Shown: positions 45,785 to 55,350, counted from the first letter of the stretch. The stretch is 64,000 bases of DNA from Oceanicaulis sp. BBD 1991-10 (GCA_001657295.1 LYSW01000002.1:37495-101494); one strand, 5' to 3'. Made by a program: numbers and translations. Notes: generated by a model not told the origin, from the sequence alone.

Positions 45785-46308
45785 GCCAGCGGCGGCCTTT
45801 GAGCGGAGGCGCCTTTGTTTATGGCGACCGGATCGACACCGATCTGCTGGCGCCCGGCTACGCCATGAAGAAGGGGCCTGAGGCCCTGGCGCAGCATACG
45901 CTGGAGGCCCTCGACCCGGACTTCGCGGCGGCGGTTCGACCCGGCGACATGGTGCTCGGCGGCGCCGATTTCGGGATTGGCTCCAGCCGGGAGCAGGCGG
46001 CGATCAGCCTCAAGACGTTGGGAGTCTCGGCGGTGCTGGCGACAAGCTTCGCGCGGATATTCTATCGCAATTGCCTCAATATCGGGCTGCCCGCGATCGC
46101 GTTTGATCCAGCCGGCAAGGTGTCCTCCGGCGACAGGCTGCGCCTCGACCTCGCCGCCGGACGGCTGGAGAACGTCACAAGCGGCCGCACCTTCGATGTC
46201 CCGCCTTTGCCGGCCCATCTGCTCGACATGATTGAGGCGGGCGGCTTGATGGCCCATCTCAAGAACCGATTATCAGCCGACCCAGCAGCGCAGGAACAGG
46301 CGCAATGA
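45781..46308 (+). CDS. Aconitase-family dehydratase, small subunit
   Basis: 175 residues, typical of LeuD/DmdB. VYGDRIDTDLLAPGYAM (about 14-30), GADFGIGSSREQAA (about 61-74, substrate loop), and FARIFYRNCLNIGLPAI (about 86-102) are the swivelling-domain motifs. It overlaps the large subunit and the lyase gene by ATGA on both sides, giving a three-gene translationally coupled unit. Confidence 0.9.
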   Translation: MSQRRPLSGGAFVYGDRIDTDLLAPGYAMKKGPEALAQHTLEALDPDFAAAVRPGDMVLGGADFGIGSSREQAAISLKTLGVSAVLATSFARIFYRNCLNIGLPAIAFDPAGKVSSGDRLRLDLAAGRLENVTSGRTFDVPPLPAHLLDMIEAGGLMAHLKNRLSADPAAQEQAQ

Positions 46309-47189
46309 CTTCCTTGAAATCTCGCCTCCTTGACGACGGTCCGGCCGTCCTCGCTCCAGGCGTCTATGACGCCTTCTCGGCCCTTATGGTCGAGCGCGCC
46401 GGATTTGAAGCCGCCTACCTCTCGGGCGCGTCCATCGCCTACACCCAGCTGGGCCGGCCCGATCTGGGCCTGATGAGCGCCAAGGAAGTCGCCGACACGG
46501 TTGCGCGGATCGCCGAGCGCGTGGCGCTGCCGCTGATCGTCGACGCCGACACCGGCTTTGGAAATGCGCTCAACGTCATCCGGACCGTGAAGACGTTCGA
46601 GCGCGCCGGCGCGGCGGCGATCCAGCTGGAAGATCAGCAATTGCCCAAGCGCTGCGGGCATCTGTCGGGCAAGACGCTGGTCTCCAAGGCGGAAATGACC
46701 GGCAAGGTCAAAGCCGCCGTGGACGCCCGCGCCTCTGAGGACACGCTGATCATCGCGCGCACCGACGCCATTGCGGTCGAAGGCTTTGACGCGGCGCAGG
46801 TCCGGGCGGAGGCTTATCTTGCCGCCGGGGCGGACGTGCTCTTCATCGAAGCGCCTCAATCTGAAGCACAGATGGCCGACATCGCCTCGCGCTTCGCCGA
46901 CCGGGTTCCGCTGCTCGCCAACATGGTCGAAGGCGGCCGTACGCCGCTGCGTACGGCGGATGATCTATCAAGCGCCGGCTTCAAGCTCGTGATCACGCCG
47001 GGCGCCATGGTGCGCGCGCTCGCCTTCATGGCGGAGGAATTCCTCACCGAGCTCAAAACCAAGGGCGCCACCGCCGGCTATCGCGGCCGCATGTTCGATT
47101 TCGCCCAGCTCAACGCCCTGCTCGGCATCGAAGAGATGAAGGCGGACGGCGACCGCTATGACGCCGAAGGCCGCGAAGCGGCGGAGTAG
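46305..47189 (+). CDS. Isocitrate lyase/PEP mutase family C-C lyase
   Basis: 294 residues. Mg-binding DADTGFGN (about 77-84) and the catalytic-loop EDQQLPKRCGHLSGK (about 109-123); the KRCGH motif is the lyase signature (methylisocitrate lyase, 2,3-dimethylmalate lyase), not a phosphonate mutase. It cleaves a 2-hydroxy-dicarboxylate to pyruvate or a 2-oxo acid plus a small acid. With the two preceding dehydratase genes it forms the end of a carboxylate degradation route analogous to 2,3-dimethylmalate to propionate plus pyruvate. The exact substrate is unknown. Confidence 0.88.
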   Translation: MTSLKSRLLDDGPAVLAPGVYDAFSALMVERAGFEAAYLSGASIAYTQLGRPDLGLMSAKEVADTVARIAERVALPLIVDADTGFGNALNVIRTVKTFERAGAAAIQLEDQQLPKRCGHLSGKTLVSKAEMTGKVKAAVDARASEDTLIIARTDAIAVEGFDAAQVRAEAYLAAGADVLFIEAPQSEAQMADIASRFADRVPLLANMVEGGRTPLRTADDLSSAGFKLVITPGAMVRALAFMAEEFLTELKTKGATAGYRGRMFDFAQLNALLGIEEMKADGDRYDAEGREAAE

Positions 47190-47191
47190 GA

Positions 47192-47983
47192 TCACGCCTT
47201 CAGCGCGATGATCCCGCACTGGCCGCCGAATTGTCCGGCATGCCCGTCCCGCGCGGCGCGGCGGGAGGAGAAGAAGCGGTCGTCCTGCGCGAAAGTGCAG
47301 GCCTTGATCTGAGAGATCTGGTCCGCCGGCACCCCAGCCGCCGCCAGCTGGCGCCGGCAGGCCTCCGCGACATCCAGGACTGCGCCGCCTTCAGCGTCGC
47401 GCGCACCGATCAGGCCCTCGTCGAGCGCGCCGAACAACGCTTCGAATTGCGCGAGCACTTCGGGTCCGACCCGGTAGTTCGCCTTCGAAATCGACGGTCC
47501 GATCGCTGCGTGCGCATCGGCGGGGCGGGTGCCGTACGCCTTCGCCATGGCCGCCAGCGCCTTGGGCAGAATCTCTTTCACCGCGCCGCGCCAGCCGGCA
47601 TGGATGGCGGCGATGGCGGGGCGCTTAGGATCAAACACCAGAACGGGCGTGCAATCCGCCGTCTGGGCGCACAGGGCGAGGCCGGGACGGTCGGTCATCA
47701 GACCGTCGCCTTCACCGGCCGACCAGACGCCTTCGGGTTTGGCGTCGACCTTCAGGACGACATCGCCATGGACCTGATTGGCGAAAACCAGCGTCGGGCC
47801 GCCCAGCGCCCTGGAGACCCGGCGCCGGTTTTCTTCAACCCGCGCTTTGTCGTCGCCGCGCGACCAGGAGAGGTTGAGGCTCTCAAACGGCCCCTCGCTG
47901 ACCCCGCCCGTGCGCGTGGTGAAGGCGTGATCGAAGCGCGCACCGGCGAATCCGGGCGCGTTCAGAAGGTCGAGCGCGCTCAA
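47192..47983 (-). CDS. pgeF: YfiH/PgeF-type purine nucleoside phosphorylase (laccase-domain)
   Basis: 263 residues. Zinc/active-site set of the family: NQVHGD (His), QTADCTPVLVFD (Cys) and IHAGWRGAV (His). Formerly called multicopper polyphenol oxidase; family members act as purine nucleoside phosphorylase/adenosine deaminase, and PgeF also edits peptidoglycan precursors in E. coli. The ATG at 47983 overlaps the selO stop (ATGA). It converges with the lyase gene, two bases apart. Confidence 0.9.
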   Translation of the reverse strand: MSALDLLNAPGFAGARFDHAFTTRTGGVSEGPFESLNLSWSRGDDKARVEENRRRVSRALGGPTLVFANQVHGDVVLKVDAKPEGVWSAGEGDGLMTDRPGLALCAQTADCTPVLVFDPKRPAIAAIHAGWRGAVKEILPKALAAMAKAYGTRPADAHAAIGPSISKANYRVGPEVLAQFEALFGALDEGLIGARDAEGGAVLDVAEACRRQLAAAGVPADQISQIKACTFAQDDRFFSSRRAARDGHAGQFGGQCGIIALKA

Positions 47984-49413
47984 CCGTCCGTATCCGGAAG
48001 AAAGCCGACGCGCCCGTCGCCAAGATCATAAGCGGCGCGCGCCTGCGCGATGCCTTCAAGCGTTGCTTCGAAGGCGGACCAGTCGTCCTGCTCGGCGATG
48101 GGCGCCCACAGGCCTTCCACCTGCTCGATGGTCAGGTGAACGGGATCCGCCATGTTGAAATAGCCATGCTTGAGCCGCTCCGGCCGCACCGGCGCGCGCG
48201 CCTTAATCTGCGCGCGGATCGGTTCGAAGCCGTCGTCCCGGTAGATCGGGGCGCGCGCGCCCGAATCAGCGCGCGCCGCGTCGCCGCAGAACCAGTCGAA
48301 GAACAGACCTTCCCAGGGCGCTTCGGTCTCCTTCATGAAATCCAGCAGACCGGTCACGAAGGCGGCGTCGTCATCGCTTCCCAGCGGCTCAAGCCCGAGC
48401 CGCCGGTGAAAGGCTTCGATCAGGGCTGACCGATAGTGATCCGGATAGGTGGACAGGGCCGCGATGATCGCTTCGCGATCACCGACCAAGGTCAAGGCGC
48501 CGGCCAGCTGTTGCAACGCCCAGAACACGCTCTCGGGCTGGCGTGCGTAAGCGTAAAGCCCGGTCTGATCGAAATAGGCGGCGGTGAAGCCCGGCTCGAA
48601 ATGCGGCAGGAAGCGCCAGGGCCCGTAATCAAAGCTCTCGCCTGTGACCACCAGATTATCCGTGTTCAGAACACCATGGACGAAACCGGCCGCCATCCAC
48701 TGCCCGACCAGGTCCGCCGACCGTTTCGCCGTCGCCGCCATCAAGGCCGCCGCCTTGTCGCCGTCCGCCTCACGGGCCTCCGGCAGCAAGTTTTCCGCCG
48801 CGTACTCCACCAGCTGGCCGATGAGTTCAGCTTGCTCATGATAGGCGTGGCGCTGGAACACGCCGAAGCGGACATGGGAGTGCTGCAAGCGGGTCATGAC
48901 GGCGGATCGCGTGGGCGAAGGCTCATCGCCGCGATGCAAAGCTTCCCCGGTCTCGAAGACCGAGAAAATCTTACTGGTGTAGACGCCCAGCGCCTCCAGC
49001 ATTTCCGCAGCCAGGATTTCGCGCACCGCGCCCTTCAGCGTCAAACGGCCGTCCCCGGATCGGGAGAAGGGCGTTTGACCGCTCCCTTTGGTGCCCAGAT
49101 CAAGCAGCCGGTCCGCGCCGTCGCGCAGCTGGCCGAATAAGAAGCCGCGGCCGTCGCCGATCTCGGGATTGTACACCCGGAATTGATGGCCGTGATATTT
49201 GATCGCGACGGGCTCGGCCTGGTTGTCCGGCAAAGGCTCGAAGCGATGAAAATGCGCCTCGCGCTGTTCCGGCGCCAGCGACAGGCCGACCTCCGACGCC
49301 CAGCGTTCATTCCACCAGACAGGGCGCGCCTCCGGGAAGTCGGCCGGCGCCACGGGGGTGGCGAAATCAGGGCCAAGGGCGGCGAAGCGGGGGGCGGGGC
49401 GATAAGAGCTCAT
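47980..49413 (-). CDS. selO: SelO/YdiU protein AMPylase
   Basis: 477 residues from the ATG at 49413. SelO pseudokinase motifs: KYHGHQFRVYNPEIGDGRG (shown by HGHQFRVYNPEIGDGRG, about 72-88), GTKGSGQTPFSR, GVYTSK, and HGVLNTDNLVV then DYGPW. The fold binds ATP inverted and transfers AMP to Ser/Thr/Tyr of target proteins, linked to redox stress. The C-terminus ends FLPDTDG and lacks the terminal Cys/Sec found in some members. Its stop overlaps the pgeF start, a linkage worth noting. Confidence 0.95.
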   Translation of the reverse strand: MSSYRPAPRFAALGPDFATPVAPADFPEARPVWWNERWASEVGLSLAPEQREAHFHRFEPLPDNQAEPVAIKYHGHQFRVYNPEIGDGRGFLFGQLRDGADRLLDLGTKGSGQTPFSRSGDGRLTLKGAVREILAAEMLEALGVYTSKIFSVFETGEALHRGDEPSPTRSAVMTRLQHSHVRFGVFQRHAYHEQAELIGQLVEYAAENLLPEAREADGDKAAALMAATAKRSADLVGQWMAAGFVHGVLNTDNLVVTGESFDYGPWRFLPHFEPGFTAAYFDQTGLYAYARQPESVFWALQQLAGALTLVGDREAIIAALSTYPDHYRSALIEAFHRRLGLEPLGSDDDAAFVTGLLDFMKETEAPWEGLFFDWFCGDAARADSGARAPIYRDDGFEPIRAQIKARAPVRPERLKHGYFNMADPVHLTIEQVEGLWAPIAEQDDWSAFEATLEGIAQARAAYDLGDGRVGFLPDTDG

Positions 49414-49451
49414 GGCCGCAGAGCTAGGATCGCACGCCGCCGGGCGCAAGC

Positions 49452-50381
49452 TCAGCGCCGCGCCAGACCCGCAACCAGCGCGCGCCCGGCCGCCTCCAGC
49501 GCCGGAATCGCGGCGGGGATCAGCTTGGTGGCGTTGAGAAAGCCATGGGGGACGCCCTTGTGGAGCCTGTGCTCGACCGCAACGCCGGAAATGGCCAGCC
49601 GGTCGGCGTAGGCGCGGCCTTCATCCAGCAAAGGGTCCAGTTCCGCGGCCAGGATATAGGCCGGCGGCAGCCCTTTAAGATCGTCCGCTAAGAGGGGTGA
49701 TATCCGCAGATCGGCCGGATCCGCGTCGACCAGATAATGCTTGCGGATATTCGACAATGTCGCGGCCGCCAGCAACGGCCCGTCCTGCCAGCGCGGCTTG
49801 GGTTTCTTGGTCTCCATCAGCTGCAGCAGCGGGTAAATCAGGAGCTGGAAGCGCACGGCGTCGCGCCGCTCGCGCGCGACGCTGGCGGCCAGATTGCCTC
49901 CAGCGCTGTCTCCGCCGACACAAAGCGCGCCGGCGTCCACGCCCTGATCGGCGAAGGCGCCGGACAGAGCGGCGTCAAAAACCGCAAACGCGTCTTCGAC
50001 GGCGGCGGGGAATGGATGCTCCGGCGCCAGGCGGTAATCGACTGAAAGAACGCGCACGCCCGTGACGGCCGCGAGGCGCTGGCATACGGCGTCATAGGTG
50101 TTCAGCGTGCCGATCACGAATCCGCCGCCGTGAAAATAGATCAGCGCCGGGCCCGGCTCCGCCGCGCCGTGGGGCGTATACAGGCGCAAGGGGATGTCGC
50201 CATCTGCGCCCTTTGCGGTCAGGTCGAGCCGCGCCGCCACCGGCGGCGGATCGGCTTCCACAAGCTCGTGGGCCTTGCCCAGCGCCTGGCGCAGGGCCGG
50301 CACGGTCTTCTCCGCCGCGAGCAGATCGGCACCCGGCCAGTCGGCGAAGAAGCTCTCAAAGGGATTGGCGCGCTCGGTCAT
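49452..50381 (-). CDS. HSL-family alpha/beta hydrolase (esterase)
   Basis: 309 residues from the ATG at 50381; the upstream extension is arginine rich and rejected. Hormone-sensitive-lipase family: oxyanion HGGGFVIG (about 84-91), nucleophile GDSAGGN (about 157-163), and C-terminal DPLLDEG and PHGFL providing Asp and His. It hydrolyses short-chain esters or amides. Stand-alone, cytosolic (no signal). Confidence 0.9.
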   Translation of the reverse strand: MTERANPFESFFADWPGADLLAAEKTVPALRQALGKAHELVEADPPPVAARLDLTAKGADGDIPLRLYTPHGAAEPGPALIYFHGGGFVIGTLNTYDAVCQRLAAVTGVRVLSVDYRLAPEHPFPAAVEDAFAVFDAALSGAFADQGVDAGALCVGGDSAGGNLAASVARERRDAVRFQLLIYPLLQLMETKKPKPRWQDGPLLAAATLSNIRKHYLVDADPADLRISPLLADDLKGLPPAYILAAELDPLLDEGRAYADRLAISGVAVEHRLHKGVPHGFLNATKLIPAAIPALEAAGRALVAGLARR

Positions 50382-50567
50382 GGCGAAAAGATTGAAGCCT
50401 CCCCTCTCTGACGCAAGGCGGCGTATTGCTGCGGGGCGCGGGGCGCGGCATCGCCGCGTCTTTTCTGCTTGCATCCCGCAAATCGCCGCCGCGCCCGCCA
50501 GAAACTGGCCCTGGCGGATGAAGCCGACCTTCGACCGGCGGCCGGCTCGGCCTCATCCGCGCGCGCT

Positions 50568-52358
50568 TCACGCTTCGGCCAGCGCGGCGAGCCGCGCATA
50601 GACGCCTTCGCCCTGGGCCGCCAGCGCGTCATGGGTGCCCTGTTCCACAATGCGCCCGTTTTCAAACACCAAAATGCGGTCCGCGTCCCGGATCGTCGAC
50701 AGGCGGTGGGCGATGACGATGGCGGTCTTGCCCGCCGTCACCTCGGCCATGGCTTCCTGGACGAAGCGCTCGGTCTCATTGTCCAGCGAGCTGGTGGCTT
50801 CATCGAAGATCAGGATCGGCGCATCGGCCAGGATCGCTCGCGCGATGGCCACCCGCTGACGCTCCCCGCCGGACAATTTCACCCCGCGCTCGCCGACAAG
50901 CGTGTCATAACCCTTGGGCAAGTTGAGAATGAAATCATGGGCGCGCGCGCGCTTCGCCGCCGCGATGATCTCAGCGTCGGACGCCTCCGGCTGGGCATAG
51001 GCGATATTCTCCCGGATCGTCCGGTGGAAGAGCGCGGGATCCTGCGGCACCAAAGCGATGGCGCTTCGAAGACTGGTCTGCTCCACGCCGCGCACATCCT
51101 GACCATCGATGCGGATCGCGCCGGCATCGATGTCGTACAGCCTTTGAACCAGCTTGACGAAGGTGGACTTGCCCGACCCGGTCGGCCCGACCAGGGCCAC
51201 TTTTTCGCCGGCCGGAATGGTCAGTGAAAAGCCGTCATAGAGCGGGCGCTCCTGCCCGGCATAAGTGAAGCGGACGTCATCGAAGACGATCTCGCCCCGG
51301 TCCGCCCGGAAGGCCGCAGCATGGTCGCCGTCGGCGATTTGGGCCTGCATCTTGGCGTAGCCCGCAATGTCCTGGATTTCATCAAGACCCCGCTGGACAT
51401 TCTGCACCTCTTCGCCGAAGCGGCGCATATATCCCGCCATCATCAGGAAGGCGGTGATGCCGAAGACCACGTCGCCCGCGCTGGCGCCGCCCTGGGTCCA
51501 GAGATTGACCAGCATCGCGGTGAGCCCGGCCTGCAGGGCCAGAACCGCGACGATCTGCAGGAGCCAGCTGTTCACAAAGCGCAGCCAGGTTTTCTTGGTC
51601 TCCTTGCGCCAGTGCCAGGCGAGGGCGTGGAAGCGCTGATCCTCCCGCGCTTCCGCGCCGAAGCTCTTAACGGTCGCAACGCCGGAAATGGCGTCCGCGA
51701 CGGCGCCGCCGAGCTCTGAATCCACCGCGTTGGAGATCAGATTCTGCGGGCGGATATAGTTATTCGCCAGCAAGACGGACAGCACCATGAAGACCGCGGT
51801 CACGCTTAACGCGTAAACCCCGACCCAGAACCAGGTGAAGAGCATGTAGACGCCCAATCCCACCATCACGCTGATGGATGGGATCAGGCCGAGCCATAGC
51901 GTGGCGGTGATCGTGTCATATGCCCACATGCCCCGGGTGATCCGGCGCACGATGGAGCCTGCGAAGGTGTTGGCATGCCAGTCGGCCGAGAAGCGCTGCA
52001 CCTTGGCGAAGGCCTCGGTGGTCATGTCCGCCATGTTGGCGCTTGAGAACGGCACTTCGCAGCGCACGGCGATCTGCCGGAAGGCGCTGACCAGCGCCGC
52101 CAGGCCGATGAAGACCGACAGCGTGATCCAGTGGGCCGAGCCTTGCCGGTCGGCGGCCTCGCCGCTGATCGCGTCGATCAGCGCGCCGGCGGCCACCGGC
52201 ACGAAGACATCGGCCACGGTCGCCAGCAGCGTGAAGACGACCAGGCCGGCGAACAGCGCCGGCCGGCGTTTCCACTGGCGTGCGACAAAGGCCAGCACTT
52301 CAAGATTGGAAAGGATGCGCTCGCGGCGCCCCTCGGCGTCGTCGTCGAATTCAGTCAT
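50568..52358 (-). CDS. MsbA/LmrA-type ABC exporter
   Basis: 596 residues, half-transporter. Membrane half about 30-330 with six helices; ATPase half about 350-590 with Walker A GPTGSGKST, signature LSGGERQRVAIARA, and Walker B LIFDEATSSLDNE. Homodimeric exporter of lipids or drugs; the substrate cannot be told from sequence. The start ATG at 52358 lies in a quiet 325-bp upstream gap. Its C-terminus (50568) runs into a 186-bp gap before the esterase. Confidence 0.92.
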   Translation of the reverse strand: MTEFDDDAEGRRERILSNLEVLAFVARQWKRRPALFAGLVVFTLLATVADVFVPVAAGALIDAISGEAADRQGSAHWITLSVFIGLAALVSAFRQIAVRCEVPFSSANMADMTTEAFAKVQRFSADWHANTFAGSIVRRITRGMWAYDTITATLWLGLIPSISVMVGLGVYMLFTWFWVGVYALSVTAVFMVLSVLLANNYIRPQNLISNAVDSELGGAVADAISGVATVKSFGAEAREDQRFHALAWHWRKETKKTWLRFVNSWLLQIVAVLALQAGLTAMLVNLWTQGGASAGDVVFGITAFLMMAGYMRRFGEEVQNVQRGLDEIQDIAGYAKMQAQIADGDHAAAFRADRGEIVFDDVRFTYAGQERPLYDGFSLTIPAGEKVALVGPTGSGKSTFVKLVQRLYDIDAGAIRIDGQDVRGVEQTSLRSAIALVPQDPALFHRTIRENIAYAQPEASDAEIIAAAKRARAHDFILNLPKGYDTLVGERGVKLSGGERQRVAIARAILADAPILIFDEATSSLDNETERFVQEAMAEVTAGKTAIVIAHRLSTIRDADRILVFENGRIVEQGTHDALAAQGEGVYARLAALAEA

Positions 52359-52683
52359 GATCGTCCCGATGGATCACGCGCCGGCGCGGCCGGCGCATTA
52401 TCGATAGCAATGTGCGGTGGATACCGGCGATGACGGTCCGCATCGGCTGCACGCGCCTGTGGCGTGAAGGGACGATGGGGCTGCAGCGCTCGCCGCCCGG
52501 CCAGAGTCCGGGGCGCCGCGATTTGCTAGATGAATTCCATGGGTCGAAAACACTCCTGTGCTCGACGCGTCACCACGCCGGGGGTCGGGTCTTTAACCAA
52601 TTCCGGCGGGAGATGCTAGTGACGCTTTGGTGACGGCGGGGCGGAAATGCAACGCTGTGGCATTGCTGCTACATGGGCGCCGG
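52359..52683. other. 325-bp intergenic region
   Basis: No gene supported. It separates the ABC exporter start (minus) from the 3' end of the M23 peptidase (minus), so it should hold the exporter promoter and the peptidase terminator. A short plus-strand frame (about 52412-52633) has no coding character. Confidence 0.5.
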
Positions 52684-54207
52684 CTAACGCGTCGGCGCGA
52701 CCTCCGTGCTCGCCAGGCGCACGCGGGCTGGATTATTCGCTCCGGCGTCCGCCAGCGCCGGCAGCGCGTCGTCGCGCAATGCGGCGATGCGCGTGCGCTC
52801 GGCCTCAAACAGCGCCAGCTCCTCATCCGACAATTGTTTGCCCGTCGGCAGGTCCAGCGCCATCGGATTGGTCGGACGGCCGTTTAGATGCACTTCGTAG
52901 TGAAGGTGAGGGCCCGTTGACCGGCCGGTGGTGCCCACATAGCCGATGATCTGTCCCTGCTGGACCCGGGCGCCGGAGCGCACGCCCCGGGCGAAGCCCT
53001 GCAGGTGCGCGTAAGCGGTTTCATAGCCGTTGGTGTGGCGGATGCGGATATAATTGCCGAAAGATCCAAAGCGGTTGGCCCGCTCCACGATCCCGGCGCC
53101 CGCCGCCATGATCGGGGTGCCCCGCGGGGCTGCGAAATCCGTCCCGTTATGGGGCCGGTTGCGCGCCAGGATAGGATGGAAGCGCATGCCGAAGCTGGAG
53201 GAAATGCGCGCGCCGTTGATCGGCATTTTCATCAAGAGGCGCCGGGCGCTTTCGCCGGCCTCGGTGTAATAGCCGACCTCGCCGTCCGGCGCTTCGAAGC
53301 GGAAATACTCGAGCGCGTCGCCGCGCCCGTCGAAGACCAGATAGACGATGTCGCCGGTGCGGATGGTTTCGCCGCGGCGATTGACGAAGCGCTCAAAGAC
53401 CATGTCGAAGCCGTCGCCCGGCTGAATGGCGCGAAAGTCGACCGCGAAGCCGAGTATATTGGCCAGCTCGACCACGATGCGGTCGGTGGCGCCGCTCTCG
53501 ATCGCGGACAGATAAAGCGAGCTGTCCACCTCGCCGGTCGCGCGCACCAGCTGGCGTTCCAGCGTGGTCACCGCCTCGCGGGCGCGGAACTGGTCGCCCA
53601 CGCGCGCCACGGTCAGCGTGCGGTCAGTGTCGGCCTGGAAGGAAAAGCCCGCCAGCCACCGCTCCGGCAGCGGCTCCTCATTCAGGTCGGCTGTAATGCG
53701 ATCGGTTTCGCTGGGCGCTTCCATGAAAATCGTCAGAGCCTGTCCCGCGCGCAGGCGGCGGGCTGGGAAGAGAGGTTCGAGCGCGGCGATCGCGCGCGCG
53801 GCGTCGATCCGGCTGGCGCCGGCGTTGTCGAGCACGCTCGCGAAGGTCTGGCCGCGGCGCACGACGGCCTCGACCCGGCGCACGTCCGGTGCGTCCGCCG
53901 CGGCGAATTGAGCGTGTTCCGCGTCGACCAGCGCCCGCCCTGTTAATGCGGATGCCGGCGGCGCGGCGACGGCGCTGGACGCTTCGACCGGCGCCGCCTC
54001 AGCAAGGACGTCCTGGCGCTCGCGATCTTCAGCGATGAGTTCAGCCCCGGAGAGCATGACGGGGGCGGCGTGGTCCGGCGCCGGCGTCGCCGCCAGGCGA
54101 GACACCAAGAGGAGCAGGGCGAGCAGCAGCGCGGCCCCGCCTGCGAACGCGAAGGCCAGCATGCGCGAACGGCGCACCTGGGCTAATCGAACGTTGAACC
54201 CGGACAT
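52684..54207 (-). CDS. M23 (LytM) peptidoglycan peptidase, membrane-anchored
   Basis: 507 residues from the ATG at 54207; a 97-codon extension upstream is antisense to another region and rejected. A membrane helix lies at about 15-35, then a coiled/linker region (to about 130), then a LysM/OapA-like module. The C-terminal M23 domain has the zinc ligands in RPHNGTDFAAPRG (His and Asp, about 365-377) and HLHYEVHLNG (His-x-His, near 445). It cleaves peptide crosslinks of the cell wall in the periplasm. Confidence 0.92.
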   Translation of the reverse strand: MSGFNVRLAQVRRSRMLAFAFAGGAALLLALLLLVSRLAATPAPDHAAPVMLSGAELIAEDRERQDVLAEAAPVEASSAVAAPPASALTGRALVDAEHAQFAAADAPDVRRVEAVVRRGQTFASVLDNAGASRIDAARAIAALEPLFPARRLRAGQALTIFMEAPSETDRITADLNEEPLPERWLAGFSFQADTDRTLTVARVGDQFRAREAVTTLERQLVRATGEVDSSLYLSAIESGATDRIVVELANILGFAVDFRAIQPGDGFDMVFERFVNRRGETIRTGDIVYLVFDGRGDALEYFRFEAPDGEVGYYTEAGESARRLLMKMPINGARISSSFGMRFHPILARNRPHNGTDFAAPRGTPIMAAGAGIVERANRFGSFGNYIRIRHTNGYETAYAHLQGFARGVRSGARVQQGQIIGYVGTTGRSTGPHLHYEVHLNGRPTNPMALDLPTGKQLSDEELALFEAERTRIAALRDDALPALADAGANNPARVRLASTEVAPTR

Positions 54208-54382
54208 GCTTCGTCTAGCTTCCCTCGTGCGCGCCCCCACGGGCGCGGCTCGTTGACCAGCCTTGCGCCCCAGCCGCGACACTTTGACCTGCAGCGGCGC
54301 TGGCGCCAAGGGCTGCCTAATAGAAAGGGCTCGGTTTAACAAACCGGAAAGCACGCTCCATGCCGGTTGCAGGAAAGCCATC

Positions 54383-54619
54383 GTGAAAAACACCCTACTC
54401 GTTCTCGCCGCCCTGGGTGCGATGCTCGCCGCCGCCATCTGGTTCGCCTGGACCGGCTGGTGGGGTGTCGAGGACGTCGCGGAAACCCAGATCAGCACCC
54501 ATGGCTATGTCGCCATGGGACTTGGCATCGGCCTGTCGGTTATTGTCGGCGTCGCCCTGATGGCGCTGCTCTTCTATTCGGCGCGTCATGGGCATGACGA
54601 TATCGACAATGACTTCTAG
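54383..54619 (+). CDS. Small two-helix membrane protein
   Basis: 78 residues from the GTG at 54383 (AGGAAAG upstream). Two hydrophobic segments (about 3-22 and 41-66), then an acidic C-terminal tail (HGHDDIDNDF). Not recognised; the size and the aspartate/histidine tail suggest a membrane-associated accessory protein. It is upstream of chpT by 57 bases on the same strand. Confidence 0.7.
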   Translation: MKNTLLVLAALGAMLAAAIWFAWTGWWGVEDVAETQISTHGYVAMGLGIGLSVIVGVALMALLFYSARHGHDDIDNDF

Positions 54620-54675
54620 GCGAATGGCGCCGGCCCGGCTGTCGAAGCCGAAGAATCGCGTCATGGTCCTGACCC

Positions 54676-55350
54676 ATGACCCAGACTGACGCTCCCGCCG
54701 CCGCCGAACTCGCCGCCCTGCTTTGCTCGCGGGTTTGTCATGACATCGCCGGTCCCACCAGCGCTATGGGCGCGGCCCTGTCCGTCCTTGACGACGACAG
54801 CGCCGCGGACATGCGCGACGACGCGATCGATCTGTTGCGCACGGGCGCGCAGTCGATTCGCAATAAGCTGGAATACGCCCGGGTCTGCTTCGGAGCGGGC
54901 GGCTCGCGCGGCGGCGAGATGTCGATCGACGAAATCAAGGCGCTGGCCGGGCCGATGTTCGCAGACGCCCGACCGGATCTCGCCTGGAAGACGGAGACCG
55001 GCGCCATCGACCGGACCGCCGCGCGGGTATTGCTGAACCTGATTTGGCTGGCCGTGGAATCTCTGCCGCGGGGCGGCACGGTCGCCATTGAAGCGGCCTC
55101 GTCCGGCGATGGCGGCGCACGGCTGCGCATCGTCGCGAGCGGTCCGCGCATCCGGCTGGATGACGGCCACCGCGGCGCTCTGGAGGGCGCGCGCCCGACC
55201 GATGGCTATGACGGCCGGTCGATCCAGCCCTATTACGCCGGGCTGATCGCAAGGGACGCAGGCGGCCGCGCACATGCCGCCGCCAGCGAGGAGCGCGCAG
55301 AATTCACCGCATTGACCGGACCTACACGGCGAACGGACGCGGCCGCCTGA
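54676..55350 (+). CDS. chpT: ChpT-like histidine phosphotransferase
   Basis: 224 residues. The N-terminal dimer/phosphotransfer helix contains LLCSRVCHDIAGP with His22, as in Caulobacter ChpT (SRVCHDI). The C-terminal part (about 90-215) is a degenerate GHKL-like ATPase fold without a proper N-box. ChpT relays phosphate from the hybrid kinase CckA to CtrA and CpdR, controlling the cell cycle. It stands just upstream of cheA on the same strand (97 bp), though it may have its own promoter. Confidence 0.85.
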   Translation: MTQTDAPAAAELAALLCSRVCHDIAGPTSAMGAALSVLDDDSAADMRDDAIDLLRTGAQSIRNKLEYARVCFGAGGSRGGEMSIDEIKALAGPMFADARPDLAWKTETGAIDRTAARVLLNLIWLAVESLPRGGTVAIEAASSGDGGARLRIVASGPRIRLDDGHRGALEGARPTDGYDGRSIQPYYAGLIARDAGGRAHAAASEERAEFTALTGPTRRTDAAA

